Shown here: positions 29,040 through 41,399 of the stretch, in pieces
How the letters are laid out: every line of letters begins with the position of its first letter
How positions within the stretch are numbered: the stretch's first letter is position 1
DNA from: Pycnopodia helianthoides
Taxonomy: Eukaryota; Echinodermata; Asteroidea; Forcipulatida; Asteriidae
Assembly: GCA_032158295.1 (NCBI GenBank)
Contig: CM063246.1
Coordinates: 20,536,135 to 20,600,134, forward strand
Length of the DNA: 64,000 bases
Reading direction: 5' to 3'
The notes under the pieces: generated by a model
Databases searched by the model: none
What the model was told of the DNA's origin: nothing
The model's input: only the letters and a program-made list of their open reading frames with translations
Program-made: the position numbers and the translations under genes

Positions 29040-29312
29040 ACCAATTCAGTACGTAAGAATTTTGTACGCAAAGATTACTAACTCACACGCAATGATTACT
29101 GTTCCATTCCATACGCACGACAATAAGGAATCTGTACGTACGGAATAGAAATACGTATGTATGAATTACTAAATCGTAGGAACGCAATAGTAATCTGTGT
29201 GCACAAATTACTAATTCGTACATACAGAATAGTAATTCGTACTTATGAATTACTAATTTGTACGTATGGAACAGTAATCCGTGTGTACAAAAAAGTAATT
29301 TGTACGTAAGAA
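29040..29312. repeat. Minisatellite of rTAATTCGTAC motifs
   Basis: About 30-bp units built from agtaattcgtac and its near complement gaattactaatttgtacgta, seven or more degenerate copies. The minus-strand ORF across it (29083-29346) merely reflects the period (repeated Y-E-L-L-F). Confidence 0.8.
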
Positions 29313-30185
29313 CGGAACATGTTTTCAAAGGTTTACTTGCCAACAATTAATAAGTGCAGTGGTATCTACTTTTCCGGTGACAAGAAATTTAAAAAGTTCT
29401 CTTGATATTGGCGAAGCCAGAAAACATTTCGTGCATTTCGGCCTTTTGTTACGACTAAGTTTTAAGAGAAATAGTACACCAAAAAAGCACACTTCTCACA
29501 TAAAAAATACATACAAGCATCTTACAAAATTAGCGAAGCCTTGCAAAGTTTGTTCTCCAAAAATTGCTGTGAATTGCAAAAAGCGAAGCAACTTTTTTTA
29601 AAGCTGAAAAACTATGTGAATCAAACAAACAAACAAAAGAAAGAAAAAGAGTAGTGGGGAAATTAACACCAGTAAGTCAACTTCAATTAATTTACAACAG
29701 TGTGTATAATATATATAATCCCTTAAATTTCAAGTAGTCAGGTGGTGGGGTGGTATTATTGCTCACAACCCAGTTTAGCATTTAGACATTTCAAAAGATA
29801 ATCAGTTGTCACAGCAACCTGTGAACATTCCTTCCCTTTGTATCCATTCTGGTCAGTCTATACCAACTTTTTTTTTTGTCCATGAAACGTTTTCCATGCT
29901 TTTTGTTTACCTGAAAATTCACTCCTGCAATATAGATCCTGCCATAGCGATCAAACTTACGATGCACCATAACTTAAAACAGCACACAGTCATAAATACA
30001 ACCAAAAATATCCCTTGTAAACCACACAGCAAACTTAAACCATTTTGTATTCTTTACAGAGAATTCAGGCCAAATATATACTTCATATATTATATATTTA
30101 TACTCTATTTAACTTCATATAACTCTCTAAGCTTTTTTGTTTTTTAACCACTGCAATTGATAATTGTAGTCATGACACTCAACCC

Positions 30186-30365
30186 TGGGCCAAATTTCAT
30201 AAAACTGCATAAACAGAAAAAATATTTGTTGCTTACCACAAAAGGGTTACCAGTTGAAACACCATATTATATGTCTCTGTTTGTGCCTGGTCCCCTATTT
30301 ATTTGTGCGCAGCAGAAGTTAATTGGGAAATATTTTCAGCCTAAACTGCTCCATGAAATCGGCCC
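30186..30365. mobile_element. GGGCCCAATTTCAT family, copy
   Basis: ctgggccaaatttcataaaa at the left and ctccatgaaatcggccctg at the right are inverted ends; interior has gcttaccac and gggttaccagtt. Confidence 0.75.
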
Positions 30366-31184
30366 TGCTCGCTTGGAAAATGTCCACCTTTAAAAAAAAT
30401 TAAAATTGCAGCATATCCCTGTGCCATAAATTTTCTAATACCCTTTAAAAAAAGAAAAAATATCAGAGGTGATTTTTATAGGTAGATGTTTTTTGATATT
30501 TGAATTCATATAAGGTTCTCTGCCTTAAGGAGTTATATTGCATGGTAAATCAAAACATACAGTTCATTAGCACAACTCTTACTAGGCGTACCCATTCCAC
30601 TTCTCCATAAAAAAAACCTTTTTATTCTCAACCCAAAACCACCCAGTCACTATATCCTTCAAAATCCTTCAGCAACTGATAACACCAAACAGAAACCATG
30701 GGTTGCAAGGTACTGAACACAATAGCGTACGACCAATGGGGTGGGGGCGGGCAACTGCCCTCCAAAATTGGGCTAAACAGTGGGGGAATTTCGGGTGGAG
30801 CAAGAAGAAAACAAAAAAGTTGCTGTAGAGAAAGAAAATAAGACTTTTTGTGCATTATTAGAAGTTGGTACTTATGTTTTTATCTGTTTAAAATTTCGGT
30901 CCAAAAATCCCCCCTTAACTAAAGAGTCCCCATTTGGCCGAATGGTCTAGTACACTGTACTCCAACATTTAGGGGGCCAAGTCACCAGGGTGTGGATACA
31001 ACATCCTGAAGTATTTCTCTTCACATATGGGGGTAAAAAATGGGTGCCAGTGAGGGCAGAGGTGACTCTTGTTTTTGCTTAAGTTTGGTGCGTTACTATA
31101 CTCAGCAGCTCAGGCTGTATATACTCCTCAGGAATGAGATGGTTTCCGGAATGAAATAAATGGCCCAATGACCCGGGTAATAAT

Positions 31185-31262
31185 GTTCATGTGCCGTGAG
31201 CACCAGGAATGGCAGATACCAGTGCTATATAAATACCCATTATTATTATTATTATTATCAGG
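31185..31262 (+). repeat. Retroposon 3' tail with (ATT)n
   Basis: gagcaccaggaatggcagat, agtgctatataaataccc, then ATT repeats, the standard tail of a short retroposon (compare 5060-5160 and 53830-53932). Confidence 0.6.
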
Positions 31263-33484
31263 CAAGTGTCTTGGAGGATATATGGGTGGTTTTGGTTTGC
31301 CCTCCATCTCACCCACCCCTGTCCTTTTCAATCAGCCTTGGTAATGATTTGATATCAACCGAGGCCAACGTAAACCTCCACTGTTTAAAAGACTTATCTC
31401 AACCCGTTTCAGTGGGTAGTTTTCAGATTTGCCAAATTGAAAGTTTTGCCACATTTTTGTACATAAAGTAAAGCGCATTTGAAGATGAGGATGCACAATA
31501 GCATGGATAACACACCTCATCATCTGTTAAAGGGTGCAAAACCATTTTAGATTCCACTGTGATATTTAGCAACATCGTCTATTGGTTTTGGAAAGAAGAA
31601 AAAAATGCATAGGGCGCCTACTTGTATATAGGTCATCTTGGATTCTAGTTCATGGTTGTGAAGTTTGACGCTTCCATTATGCAGTATACAGAGTCTAACA
31701 AAGCTGAGTTGAAGGACTTGGGGGGCACAGTGTTATGTAGCATCTCGTAGCTGAGCATTCTAGTGCAGCAGAAAAATAAATAACTTCTTATCAAATAGTT
31801 ATAGTACAGTGAAAATTAAAAACAAATAAAGTTGCTTTAAAAAACACAACAACTGATATTTCCCCCCAAACTCTTGATACCGACTGTTTTTAACAAAGTG
31901 GATGTACTGCATCGGAAATTTCCTAACACTGCAGCCACCTTGTCTGGTTCCCTGTACCCATGATGAGAATTCCAAACAGATACTCTCATTTCATGAAACG
32001 GACAGACACTCTGTCTTCCCCTCCAGCCTTGTTTAGAATGTATACCTCTCCCCCCCCCTTTCCCCGCCCCCTTCTACCCCTGCCCCAAATCCCAACAAAC
32101 CTGCATACAGGGTTATCAGGGCCACCAGGAAAGCAAACATCTCACTGGGGATATTAAAGAGTAAGATTAGTTTGAGTTAAAACGAGAAGAAATAAGATGG
32201 CTGTACAAAAAATATTACGAAATACGCTATTCAATTTGAAATAATGTCTGATCCAATGCCTCGGTTTGTCACAAGTGAACGCTAAAATTTGATTCCCCAA
32301 GTAGTGTTGCTACATCACGCCACATGGTTCAGTGCCATTACTCTATGTTCAGGGCAAGCTTTTGCCTAGTTGCATGGTGACCCACTTTACACACTGACCA
32401 ATGCATGTGTATGGCACATGGGTACCAGGCTTTGCGGAACTCGTGGTTGCTATGCAAAAGCTTGCCCAAAACCAAATAATAAAGTAACACTGTTATAGTA
32501 AGTGTTTTTTTTTTTTTTTTTTTTTTAATTGAGCGTTATATTGTTGCATAGCAAGTCAATGTACCAGACATTATTCAAACTTAACTCAGACATAATTGTA
32601 TAGGGGGTTAAAAATGTGCACAACCAATGTATATCAAAAACAAAAGTGTTTGCATTGAGTGTCGATTTCAACCCGTCTTCTTGTAAGGTATAACACTATA
32701 ACAAGCTATTGCAGTAAAGAGTCAATCAAATTTGGCAGACTTAACCACGCCTAATTCTACACAACAGACAAAACATATACATCGATAAAAATATTTCCCA
32801 AAAGTGTTTGTTATTAATACATATATATGTATATAATTATTTATACTAAAATGTATCAGTGAAAACTTTTTTGATAAATTTTAAATTGACAGAACTTTTT
32901 TTTCCAAGTGCTCTTTGTGCCACTGTGCCTTCTGCTAGTAAATGATACATCGACCAATGAGAAAACACGTAACAAAGCGTCTTCCCAATTCCCCAGGTAT
33001 GTGTATTTTGATTGGAAGGGGTTCTTTCATTCGGGAAAAGGACGGAAGTTGCCTTTTGTTCTACCCTCTGTAGCAAACAAACCAGCGAAAAATGTCAAAA
33101 ACATTGAGCAACTAGAATGGATAGGACTCTAGCTGGAATACAGAAATGAAGAGAAAAATGAAGTTCTCTTAAGTTGAATCAATATTGCACCCTGCCAACC
33201 TATGAATTAATTTAAAAAATAAATATTGCCCCAAGCCACACTAGCAAAAATAACATGTAAAAAGCCTTACTATAAAAAATACACGCCAAAGGAAAAGTGC
33301 ACTAACAATCCAATATTGCCCATGGTCAATTAGGGTTAGTTGTCAATTGAGATGTTGACGAAAAAAAAAAATGACTTTCGGTTTGATATGCAATTGTTTC
33401 CTGTCTCACTGTCTGATACATTGACATGAAGAATGGCTTCTTGAGTTTTTAATATTTTTTTATTGGTTGTTAAAAATAATTCAT

Positions 33485-33650
33485 TGAAGAAGAAAAAAAG
33501 ACAGACAGGAGAGGGAACTAGCCATAGATTCACACGGTAGCCACATTCAGATGGCAAAATCCCATAAGATAAAAATTGGAACTGACCATGTGCTTTTTCC
33601 AGCCTCGGTTTGGGTACGTTTGGATGGAAGAAAAACAAAATGGCGGCTAC
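33485..33650. repeat. Dispersed repeat shared with 52260-52360
   Basis: ccagcctcggtttgggt, ggaagaaaaacaaaatggcg here; the other copy reads acccaaaccgaggctgg on the plus strand, i.e. inverted. Lies in the presumed junctophilin 3' UTR or downstream region. Confidence 0.55.
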
Positions 33651-34283
33651 ATGATAAAAAAAGATCTTGTGTTCACTCAAAGGACTTGGCAATTCCCTTT
33701 ATCGTTTTTTTGTTTGTTTTTCTTTTCATACCCGTCTCTTCAATGCTAACGTTACTTATTTCTACGCACGTCAAACCTCGCTTCTACTAAGTCAAATCTG
33801 TTGATTTCTCTTGTGTTAACGAAGAAGAGCGTTTTTGTCTTGAAGATAAGCTGTAAGGAGGTAAAAAAGAAACCAACATGGTTGAAGAAATTGAACACAA
33901 GTTGTTGAAGCCACACCATCTCACACACATTGATGAACACTCAGGTTTTAATAAAAATCAAATGCAGCCCCAAATGGCATCAAAGTCATCTACGTACATC
34001 TCTGATAACACCTGCACGGCAAGCAAGAATACAAATATTTATATGAAAAATGTCGCCCTCTGTTGCTCTCCCATGGTGAGGACCGGGTGTAGGTGTCCAA
34101 TCACAGTGCAGCAATTGATGTCGTGCTCGATCCGTTCCAAACTGACCTTGACCACTCAGTCAATGACCAGCGGTAGGAACACGGACGACGACAGGAGCAG
34201 AGAATTTCATCATCCAATCACATTGCTCCACCGTGACATCATGCTTGGCGGCATCCAATCAGCTAACTGGGGGGGTTGTTTGC

Positions 34284-34409
34284 TCAAGGCCAGCCTTCCC
34301 AGGTGTCCTCTTCTTCCTCCATTTGAAGGAAGAGGTTGGTGAAAAGAATAGCAAAGCCGATGTTGAGAATTAGCACCAATAGGACAAGCCCACGACTTGC
34401 AGACCAGCT
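34284..34409 (-). CDS. JPH: Junctophilin C-terminal membrane-anchor exon
   Basis: 41 codons plus TGA. SWSASRGLVLLVLILNIGFA then ILFTNLF is the ER anchor; LNIGxAILF matches vertebrate junctophilins. It is followed by an acidic tail QMEEEEDTWEGWP, whereas the vertebrate proteins I recall end within a few residues of the anchor. Acceptor TTTTTTTTCAG|AGC. Found by homology, too short for a default ORF call. Confidence 0.92.
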   Translation of the reverse strand, partial: SWSASRGLVLLVLILNIGFAILFTNLFLQMEEEEDTWEGWP

Positions 34410-37400
34410 CTGAAAAAAAAGTAGCACAAAGTTTATTATTATCAAATTATCTATTATAGCGACTTACTTGGTCAAAAGTGACACTCAGTTTTTAATATCT
34501 TAGACTAAAGACAGTGTGCTTTACCACAGAGTTTGGGACAAGCTTCTGGGCAGTTACATTCATGACAGTAAACAACCATACCCAGTTTCCAATGAATGTG
34601 TGGGGAGTGAAGGCAACAGGCTTGCGAATGATGTAACAAGAACAAATCTTTTAAAGATGTTAAATTTGCATCAGGGACAACGAATGTCATTTGGTTATTA
34701 CCCTTACACCGATGTGTGTGAAGCACTGTACACTCAGTACTCTAACGAATCCGTTGAAAAAAATCCACAGGCATAATACTCGGTTGGGAAAGTACTGAGT
34801 ATACAGTGCTTTACACACATTAGTGTACGGGTAAAACCAAATAATATTCTTTATTCAGATGCAAATTATACCTCCATTAAATTGTTGCAGAAGCCGCTGG
34901 GAGAATATAGGATTTGAACTGCCTCTAGCTACCGGGCAATCTCAGTGGTCTAGTGGTAAGACACCTGCTCTAAAATGGCAAAGGTCGCAGGTTCAAATCC
35001 CACCTAGAGTAATATGCCTGTGGATTTTGTACTGAGAAAGGGAAAAGTACTGAGTAAGAGAAACTATATATTTCAAAATAGTCTTATTTATTTTTGATGT
35101 AGTCACATACCACTTTCCCTGACTGAACAGCAAGAGCACCTTCAGCATCCAGATCTGGATCAGTCCAATCCTCGTCTCGGCTACAGGACTTGGGTAGATA
35201 CCTGATGCTACAGCGGGCTGGAAACTTCCCATCAAATGTCCGAACGTGCCCTGGCGGCATGTCCGATATAAGGTTCACTTCCTTAAACTTGCTCTTTTGT
35301 TTCTGTTTTTGCTGTTTGAGTTTTTCTTCTTCTTCTTCCTCGTCGAATCTTGCATTGGCGTAGGCAGCTTGTGAGAGTAGCTCCTCCTCGAGCTCGTCTA
35401 CATTGTAACTATCATAGTCGTCATACTGACCGTGCCCGTGGCTCAGAATTTGGCCCTGGCCCTTACTCCTACTTTGGCCCTGTGGATGGTCATACACATC
35501 GTCTTCCAACCCTTCTTGTCGCGACAGTTGGCGCTTATTTGCGAGGGTGTGCTTCCGCTCTGACATTGCACGGCGGAGTCGGTCAGAATCGGATGTGGTG
35601 CTTATGCCCGAGTCCGGGGTGAGTTCTGCAGAGCCTCTCTCACCATAGCGCTTTTCAGGGAGGTTGCGGTGTTGCCGGTCATCATAGTAACCTTCCGAGC
35701 CACTATACTCGCTATCATGGTAACCGTTGAACCGCACCCCGACTTCACCCTGGGGGTGGTGGTTTCTCGGGTGATATGACGAATGGTTCCCGTTACTTGG
35801 ATGCTCTGACGACTGCACCCTCCGCCTGGGTACCGGGCTTCCATCAAACAGATTACCGGTCGAGCGGGCTTCCCGCATTGTCGACGACTCGTATGAGGGA
35901 TTCGAGCCTCGCCCATCCCATTCATTGGCGAGTCTGCTTGGATAGTTTTTACTGTCTGCCGAGTGAGTTGGCGTCTGGAAGCTGGGCTCTTGCTTGACTT
36001 CGATAATAGTGCCGCGCATGTGACTCTTCCTATCAAAGCCGCCTAGGTGTCGGCCAAAGAAACTCTTTTTCCGATCCAGCTTAATGTCTCCAGTTCCACC
36101 TGTGTTTGGAGGACAACAACATACAAAAGTAAAAAATTTGACACTTTGACAAATTTGCTTTGGGGAAACAACATTTTGTCACTGAGGGGTTGAATGCTGG
36201 AGCTGGAGGCGGCTGCCTTTTCCAAGAAGGAGCAGGATTAACGACAACAACTAAATCAGAAACAACAACAGAGACACAAACACCGCGTGGACACAGACAT
36301 TTTCTTGAGACAATTTATAATGAAATGACGCATGGCATTGAAGACATGAAGACAAGCTTCTGCCTGCACCATGAAGGTCTTGGTTATAGAAAGTTGACTG
36401 TTCCTTGTCAATCCTAAAATGCGACGAGGGAAAATTGCTATTTTCTTTCCTGATTGCAAAAATTGTACTGAAGTCGTTCAAACCTGCATAACTGTCTGTC
36501 ACTGATACAATGTATGCCATTAAGTTGAGGATGCGTTCATACTGTTACGGTAAACTCTACAAGCAACAAATGGATGCATTTCTACTGATTGGGAGAACCT
36601 GATGTAGACAAATTGTTGTCAGCTATTCTTTGGGGCTATCACTTTTGTTGGTCTGCTGGCTTTAAAAAAAAGTAGCATTTTTTCTGATGACAGTATTGAT
36701 CTTTATGCTGGTGAAAATAACACTTATGTTTCCTCGACTTTAACGATTTACTTTTTCTTTTGGGCGAACAAAACTATTAATGGCTGACAAAACAACAGAT
36801 AAACAGGACAGTGTTGTAGATAAGATTCAGTCCATCACACCATGGGGAGGAAATTCTTTGTGTTTCAGAACAAACAGCTGGCAACCGGTACTCAACACTT
36901 AGTGACAAATATAACTTATCCAATCCGAAGAAATCAAATAAATTGCATTCGGTCACTTCTGTTTGTGGTCTACAGGTTACCCCACCATCTACATAACTGT
37001 TGGTGAAAGTTTACAGATTAATGTATGACTTACAGTGTACAAGCAAAAGGAAATAGTTGTGATTTTGTAGATGATTTAGAAATAGAAAATGAGTGTTACA
37101 TCATTAGTAAGTCCCCAAAATATCGAAAAACTTTACAGTGAATCGGAACAACTGTTAGTCTAATTGAGCTACAGCATTTCAAACTTTGATTATTTAAGGA
37201 AACTGGTGCCATGCATGCATGCAGTTTACTACCTCTTCCACTAGCAATTTGCCGATAGACCCCTTGCACATGACATCGCACTCCCAAACAGCGCCCTCAC
37301 TGAGGCAAAAAAAGGAGGTGAACGATAGCTGTTCTTGGTACGTAAAAAACGGGGCGCGTGACCTCAGCGTGCCAGCAGCGTTGCGCAATATGTCAGGGGG

Positions 37401-40400
37401 CTATGTGACTGCCGAGTTGTGCTATTACACACCTATTTTCCGACACCCTTTATGTATTTTCCAAATCCTAACCCCAACCCTAACCCTAGCAGGTAAATCA
37501 CGAGAGGTTGTCAGACCATAGGGGTGTCGGAACATAGAGCAGTCACCGGGTTGAGTACATATTTTTTCATAGCGCTGTTTGCCGGAATCAAATACTCATA
37601 ATAAAACTGTTAAATATCCAGAGAAAGTTTTCTTGTGAAATATCAATGGCAGATCTTCTAGTCACCAGGTGGCAGCAGAGTTATCGTATGCTTTCCATTG
37701 TACCTGATGAAGTGGTTGTTGCTATGAAAGCTCATGCAGTATTTTTTTAAAACTTTTAGTTAGTCATTAAACAAAGGGTTGTAGATTGGTAAATACTCCA
37801 AAAGTTAATGAGTCATTAATTTTTGGATGACCATAAAAACTTACTTGGTGAGAAGCACTGCAGCTGTTGATCGAAGTATATATGGTTTGGAAATTTTTTT
37901 TCAAAAGTGATGACTGTATGACTACAATGCAGTAAACAGCATCAGGAAAACAGGCCCTATTGATTCTCCATGCCACCTAGATTCCCCCAAATCTCCAATA
38001 ACAAAAGAAAGGATATATTTTCTGAAAAAATTACAATACCAAATTACACAGAGCACACTGTTTTCAAATGTCTGTTCTTCGTTTGTGGAGGGTGGAGACT
38101 GCTCTTGTTGATTAAACATTAGTAGGGACATGTCATTAGGAACAGCTACAATTAACAACAATGTTAATGATTAGCAATAACAAAAAATGGTAATTTTAGT
38201 GTCATCATTTCAGGTGTAAATACTGCAGAGATTGGTTTTGGTATCACAAAGGCATGCAACTACAATTTGTCATAAAAAAAAACAAGAGTGCCAGGCACAG
38301 CAAGTCTTTGTGTTGTGCTTTTCATTTTTGTCAATGGAGAAACCTCAAAACAAGAAAGTCAGCCAACCAGCTGTAGAGTTGCATGTTTGGTTAGTAGTAA
38401 AATGGATGTTAGCTTGGTGTAAGAAAATCAGCAGGAAAAAAAGTACATAATATATAATGTAAAAAAAAAAAAAAAAAAAAAATGTTTTACAAAAATCACA
38501 CATACTGTTTAAAAAAAAATCTAGGTGTGTTATACAAGAGAATAATGAAATTTGTCTTACTTGTTTCAAGCTGAGTAATGGATGTATAAGAAAATTAATG
38601 GGTAAAAAGTTGAACTGGTTTAAATGTGTACATGTATAAAAAAATAAAAAAAATAAAAAAAACAGGACAAAAATTATCATTTATTTGCTGTGCTAGATGA
38701 TTAGTCAATTACAAGAAAAATTTGAACAATTCCTGCTGATGCAAATAATTTCCTTCTTTCACATCTTAAAAGCTATCATCGCATTTTAGGCCAAAAAGAC
38801 TTAAAAATTAAGTTAAATATCAATTTCATATCAATATTTTATAAAAGTTTCTCACTGTTAAAAAAAATATAATAATAGACAACATAAAATACATGTTCTA
38901 TTCTCTTCGATCAAAAAATGAAAATGGCTAGTTCTGTAGGAATTTACATAAAAACACTTCAATTAAAATGTTGTTTTTACTAATGCAGACCAGTGATGGA
39001 TACCTCATGTTTCAGGAATTTATTGACACAAATCGGGAATGAACTTTGTTTAACCTTGGCTTTGGGACGCACGACAACAATGGTGATTTTAGTTTGGCTG
39101 AATAAGGTTACCAGCCAAAATACCACTTCATGTGTTTTTCTCTTTTGACTGGTTCCCCGCATATTGTTATTCAGCTGAGGATTTTGTCAACCGACTTGTC
39201 CCAATTTGACTGCAGAATTCTGCTTTTGCGGCCCACAGAATGTTGTGCTCTACAGGTAGCCATAATCGCACAATTCCACACTAAGGAGTACCATGAAATT
39301 GCAGCCCGGGAATATCAAACGGTGTATAATGTATCTTTATTATCGGGCAGCGTTCTTGTGTTTTCTTCAGTCAGATCAAATCAATAAGCCATTTTGAGAT
39401 ATGGTGGACACAATAATACTATGACACTTCTAGGTTTGGGTAAATTTGTCTGCGTACACCCAAACCAAACAGTGCACTCCTAGTCAGTGTCCACCATATC
39501 TCAAAAAGGCTATTGCAGTTAATCTGAGGTCACCTTTGGCTGTCATGTTCCTTGAAACATGAACGATGGTTCTCATACAACAACCAAAGCGAGAATGGAG
39601 CCAGAGGGTAATTTCCCTTCCAGTCTCAGATTGGTTACTGGATTTTCAAGCGAAGAAAAAAAAGAAAAGAAAGATGGCTGCTCAATAACAAAGATCTATG
39701 GTATCTGGTAATGTTGCCATTTGACGTGTCATTGTCAATCCCATCAAACAACCCTTTGCCACTCAGATCTCATCCCGACAACGCCGTGGGTTCATCAAAT
39801 GTCAATACTCACGTGCAAATCGCTGCACTGGACAGCCCTACAATTATTCCTACTTAGTCCTATACAGCTGGCTGAAACTACGCAAGCCACATGCAAAGCA
39901 TCTCATCGGGGGGGTCACGTATAACCACAACCGTTAATCTCAGATCTGGCTTAGTTGGGACGGCAGTTTAAAAAAAAGAAAGAAGCAAACTCCAAATGGA
40001 ACAGAAGAAGCGAACGACAAAGATGACAATTTTTTTCACAAATAAGCAACAATTATGACTTTTCACAAAATAAGCAACAATTATGACTTTTCACAAAAGT
40101 AAGCATTTCTGTCTACTGTAAAAAAAACAGTGAGCCTGATTTCCTGCCAATGGCACAGTGATTTTGTGTTGTCGAAATGAACAGTCCTATCAAACAATTT
40201 GTAGGAGTTGAACACAGTCCAACAGAGGTTGAATGCTTCACCAAAGGTTTGATTTGAAATTTGATTCGCATTTACTTTTAAGCCAAATTATGAATAGGTG
40301 TTTTAAGGTGCAAGCATAATTTGTTTTTGTGCCATGGATGATATCCCACTTGGCAAATAATCAGTCCACTCTGGTTTTCTACATAAATATTTCTTAATTT

Positions 40401-41364
40401 AAAGGAGAACATTTTCAGACATGACATAGCGTCAAACATATTGGTTCCTTTCCACTTAAAATCTACTTCTGTGCGTGTGAAAGCTACGGTGCATATAACA
40501 AGAGTTGAGAGAAAAGAACCAATGTGTATGCTGCCACCTACTGTTGAAAAGAATTTCCCAACCAAATCCGGATCTGAGATTTAAGCTGTGTAGACTATTC
40601 TCTACAAGAAGGCGCAATATTGATTTCTTTTTTTTCTTTTTATAATAATTTATTCTTCCAGATTCCTCAAGTTCCAGGTAACCGCTTTGTAAATCTAACA
40701 ACATGATTTATCAGAACTCGGCTCATCAAGCGTTTCTTGAAGAGCAGATATTTGCATAGCAAGTAAAATTATCTTGCTTAAAGAGACTATAGGCTACCAG
40801 CCAAAAATGTCACACATACAACGAAGTGACTGGTCCCCTGTCTGCGTTTGCTTAGCAGATAAAATTGCTCAGTATTGATACCTGCTTAAGCAACTTTCTG
40901 CAATTATGGCCGGTTGATGTGAAGTCCCAGTTTTCTTTTTAATGTTTATCAAAACATTTTTTTTATTTCTTTAAAGATAAGTGCTTCAAATACCCCTGAA
41001 AACCATCCGGCTTATTTCGATACAAATTTGGTGCTTATTATGAATTGTCTAAAAAATTACAATAATGCACCTTCGAGAGGAGGTTGGGAAATTGAAGCAG
41101 GGCGGGGGGGCCAAGACGGAAGAGGCGGGGGCGGGGAGAAAGAAAAAAGGAGGAGGTATAGGAGTATTGGAGCCCACCATAAATACCATCTGGCGACAGA
41201 GAGTTGGCAAAGCGAACGTTGGCAGTCCTGCACCCAAAGCCGGCTACTCTTGACACATTACCTACGTGCGATAACATTTTGTCATCAATGAGAAAGCAGT
41301 AAAAAAAAAAAGCAATCAGAACATCAACAGTTATCAGGCCTGGGAGAAGTAAAAAAAAAAAAAG

Positions 41365-41399
<35 letters not shown>

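Larger units (their letters stand above)
24469..34283. other. Intergenic interval between convergent genes
   Basis: Between the 3' ends of the SLC46-like gene and junctophilin. Contents recognised: MITEs at 24924-25725, a GACCCGG inverted repeat at 26310-26541, an AT-rich minisatellite at 29040-29312, a GGGCCCAATTTCAT copy at 30186-30365, an ATT tail at about 31185-31260 and homopolymer runs. Open frames up to 127 codons (27680-28063, minus) show no domain or splice support. Confidence 0.6.

Noticed and set aside
24469..34283. CRISPR array, operon or other prokaryotic system
   Set aside because: No regularly spaced repeats with unique spacers and no prokaryotic gene spacing; all supported genes are spliced or metazoan in type.
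33878..34342. 154-codon plus-strand ORF
   Set aside because: Antisense to the junctophilin last exon and its 3' region; no family resemblance.
34936..35009. Possible functional tRNA gene
   Set aside because: Box A and box B are good, but the acceptor and T stems do not pair and a SINE-type body follows.
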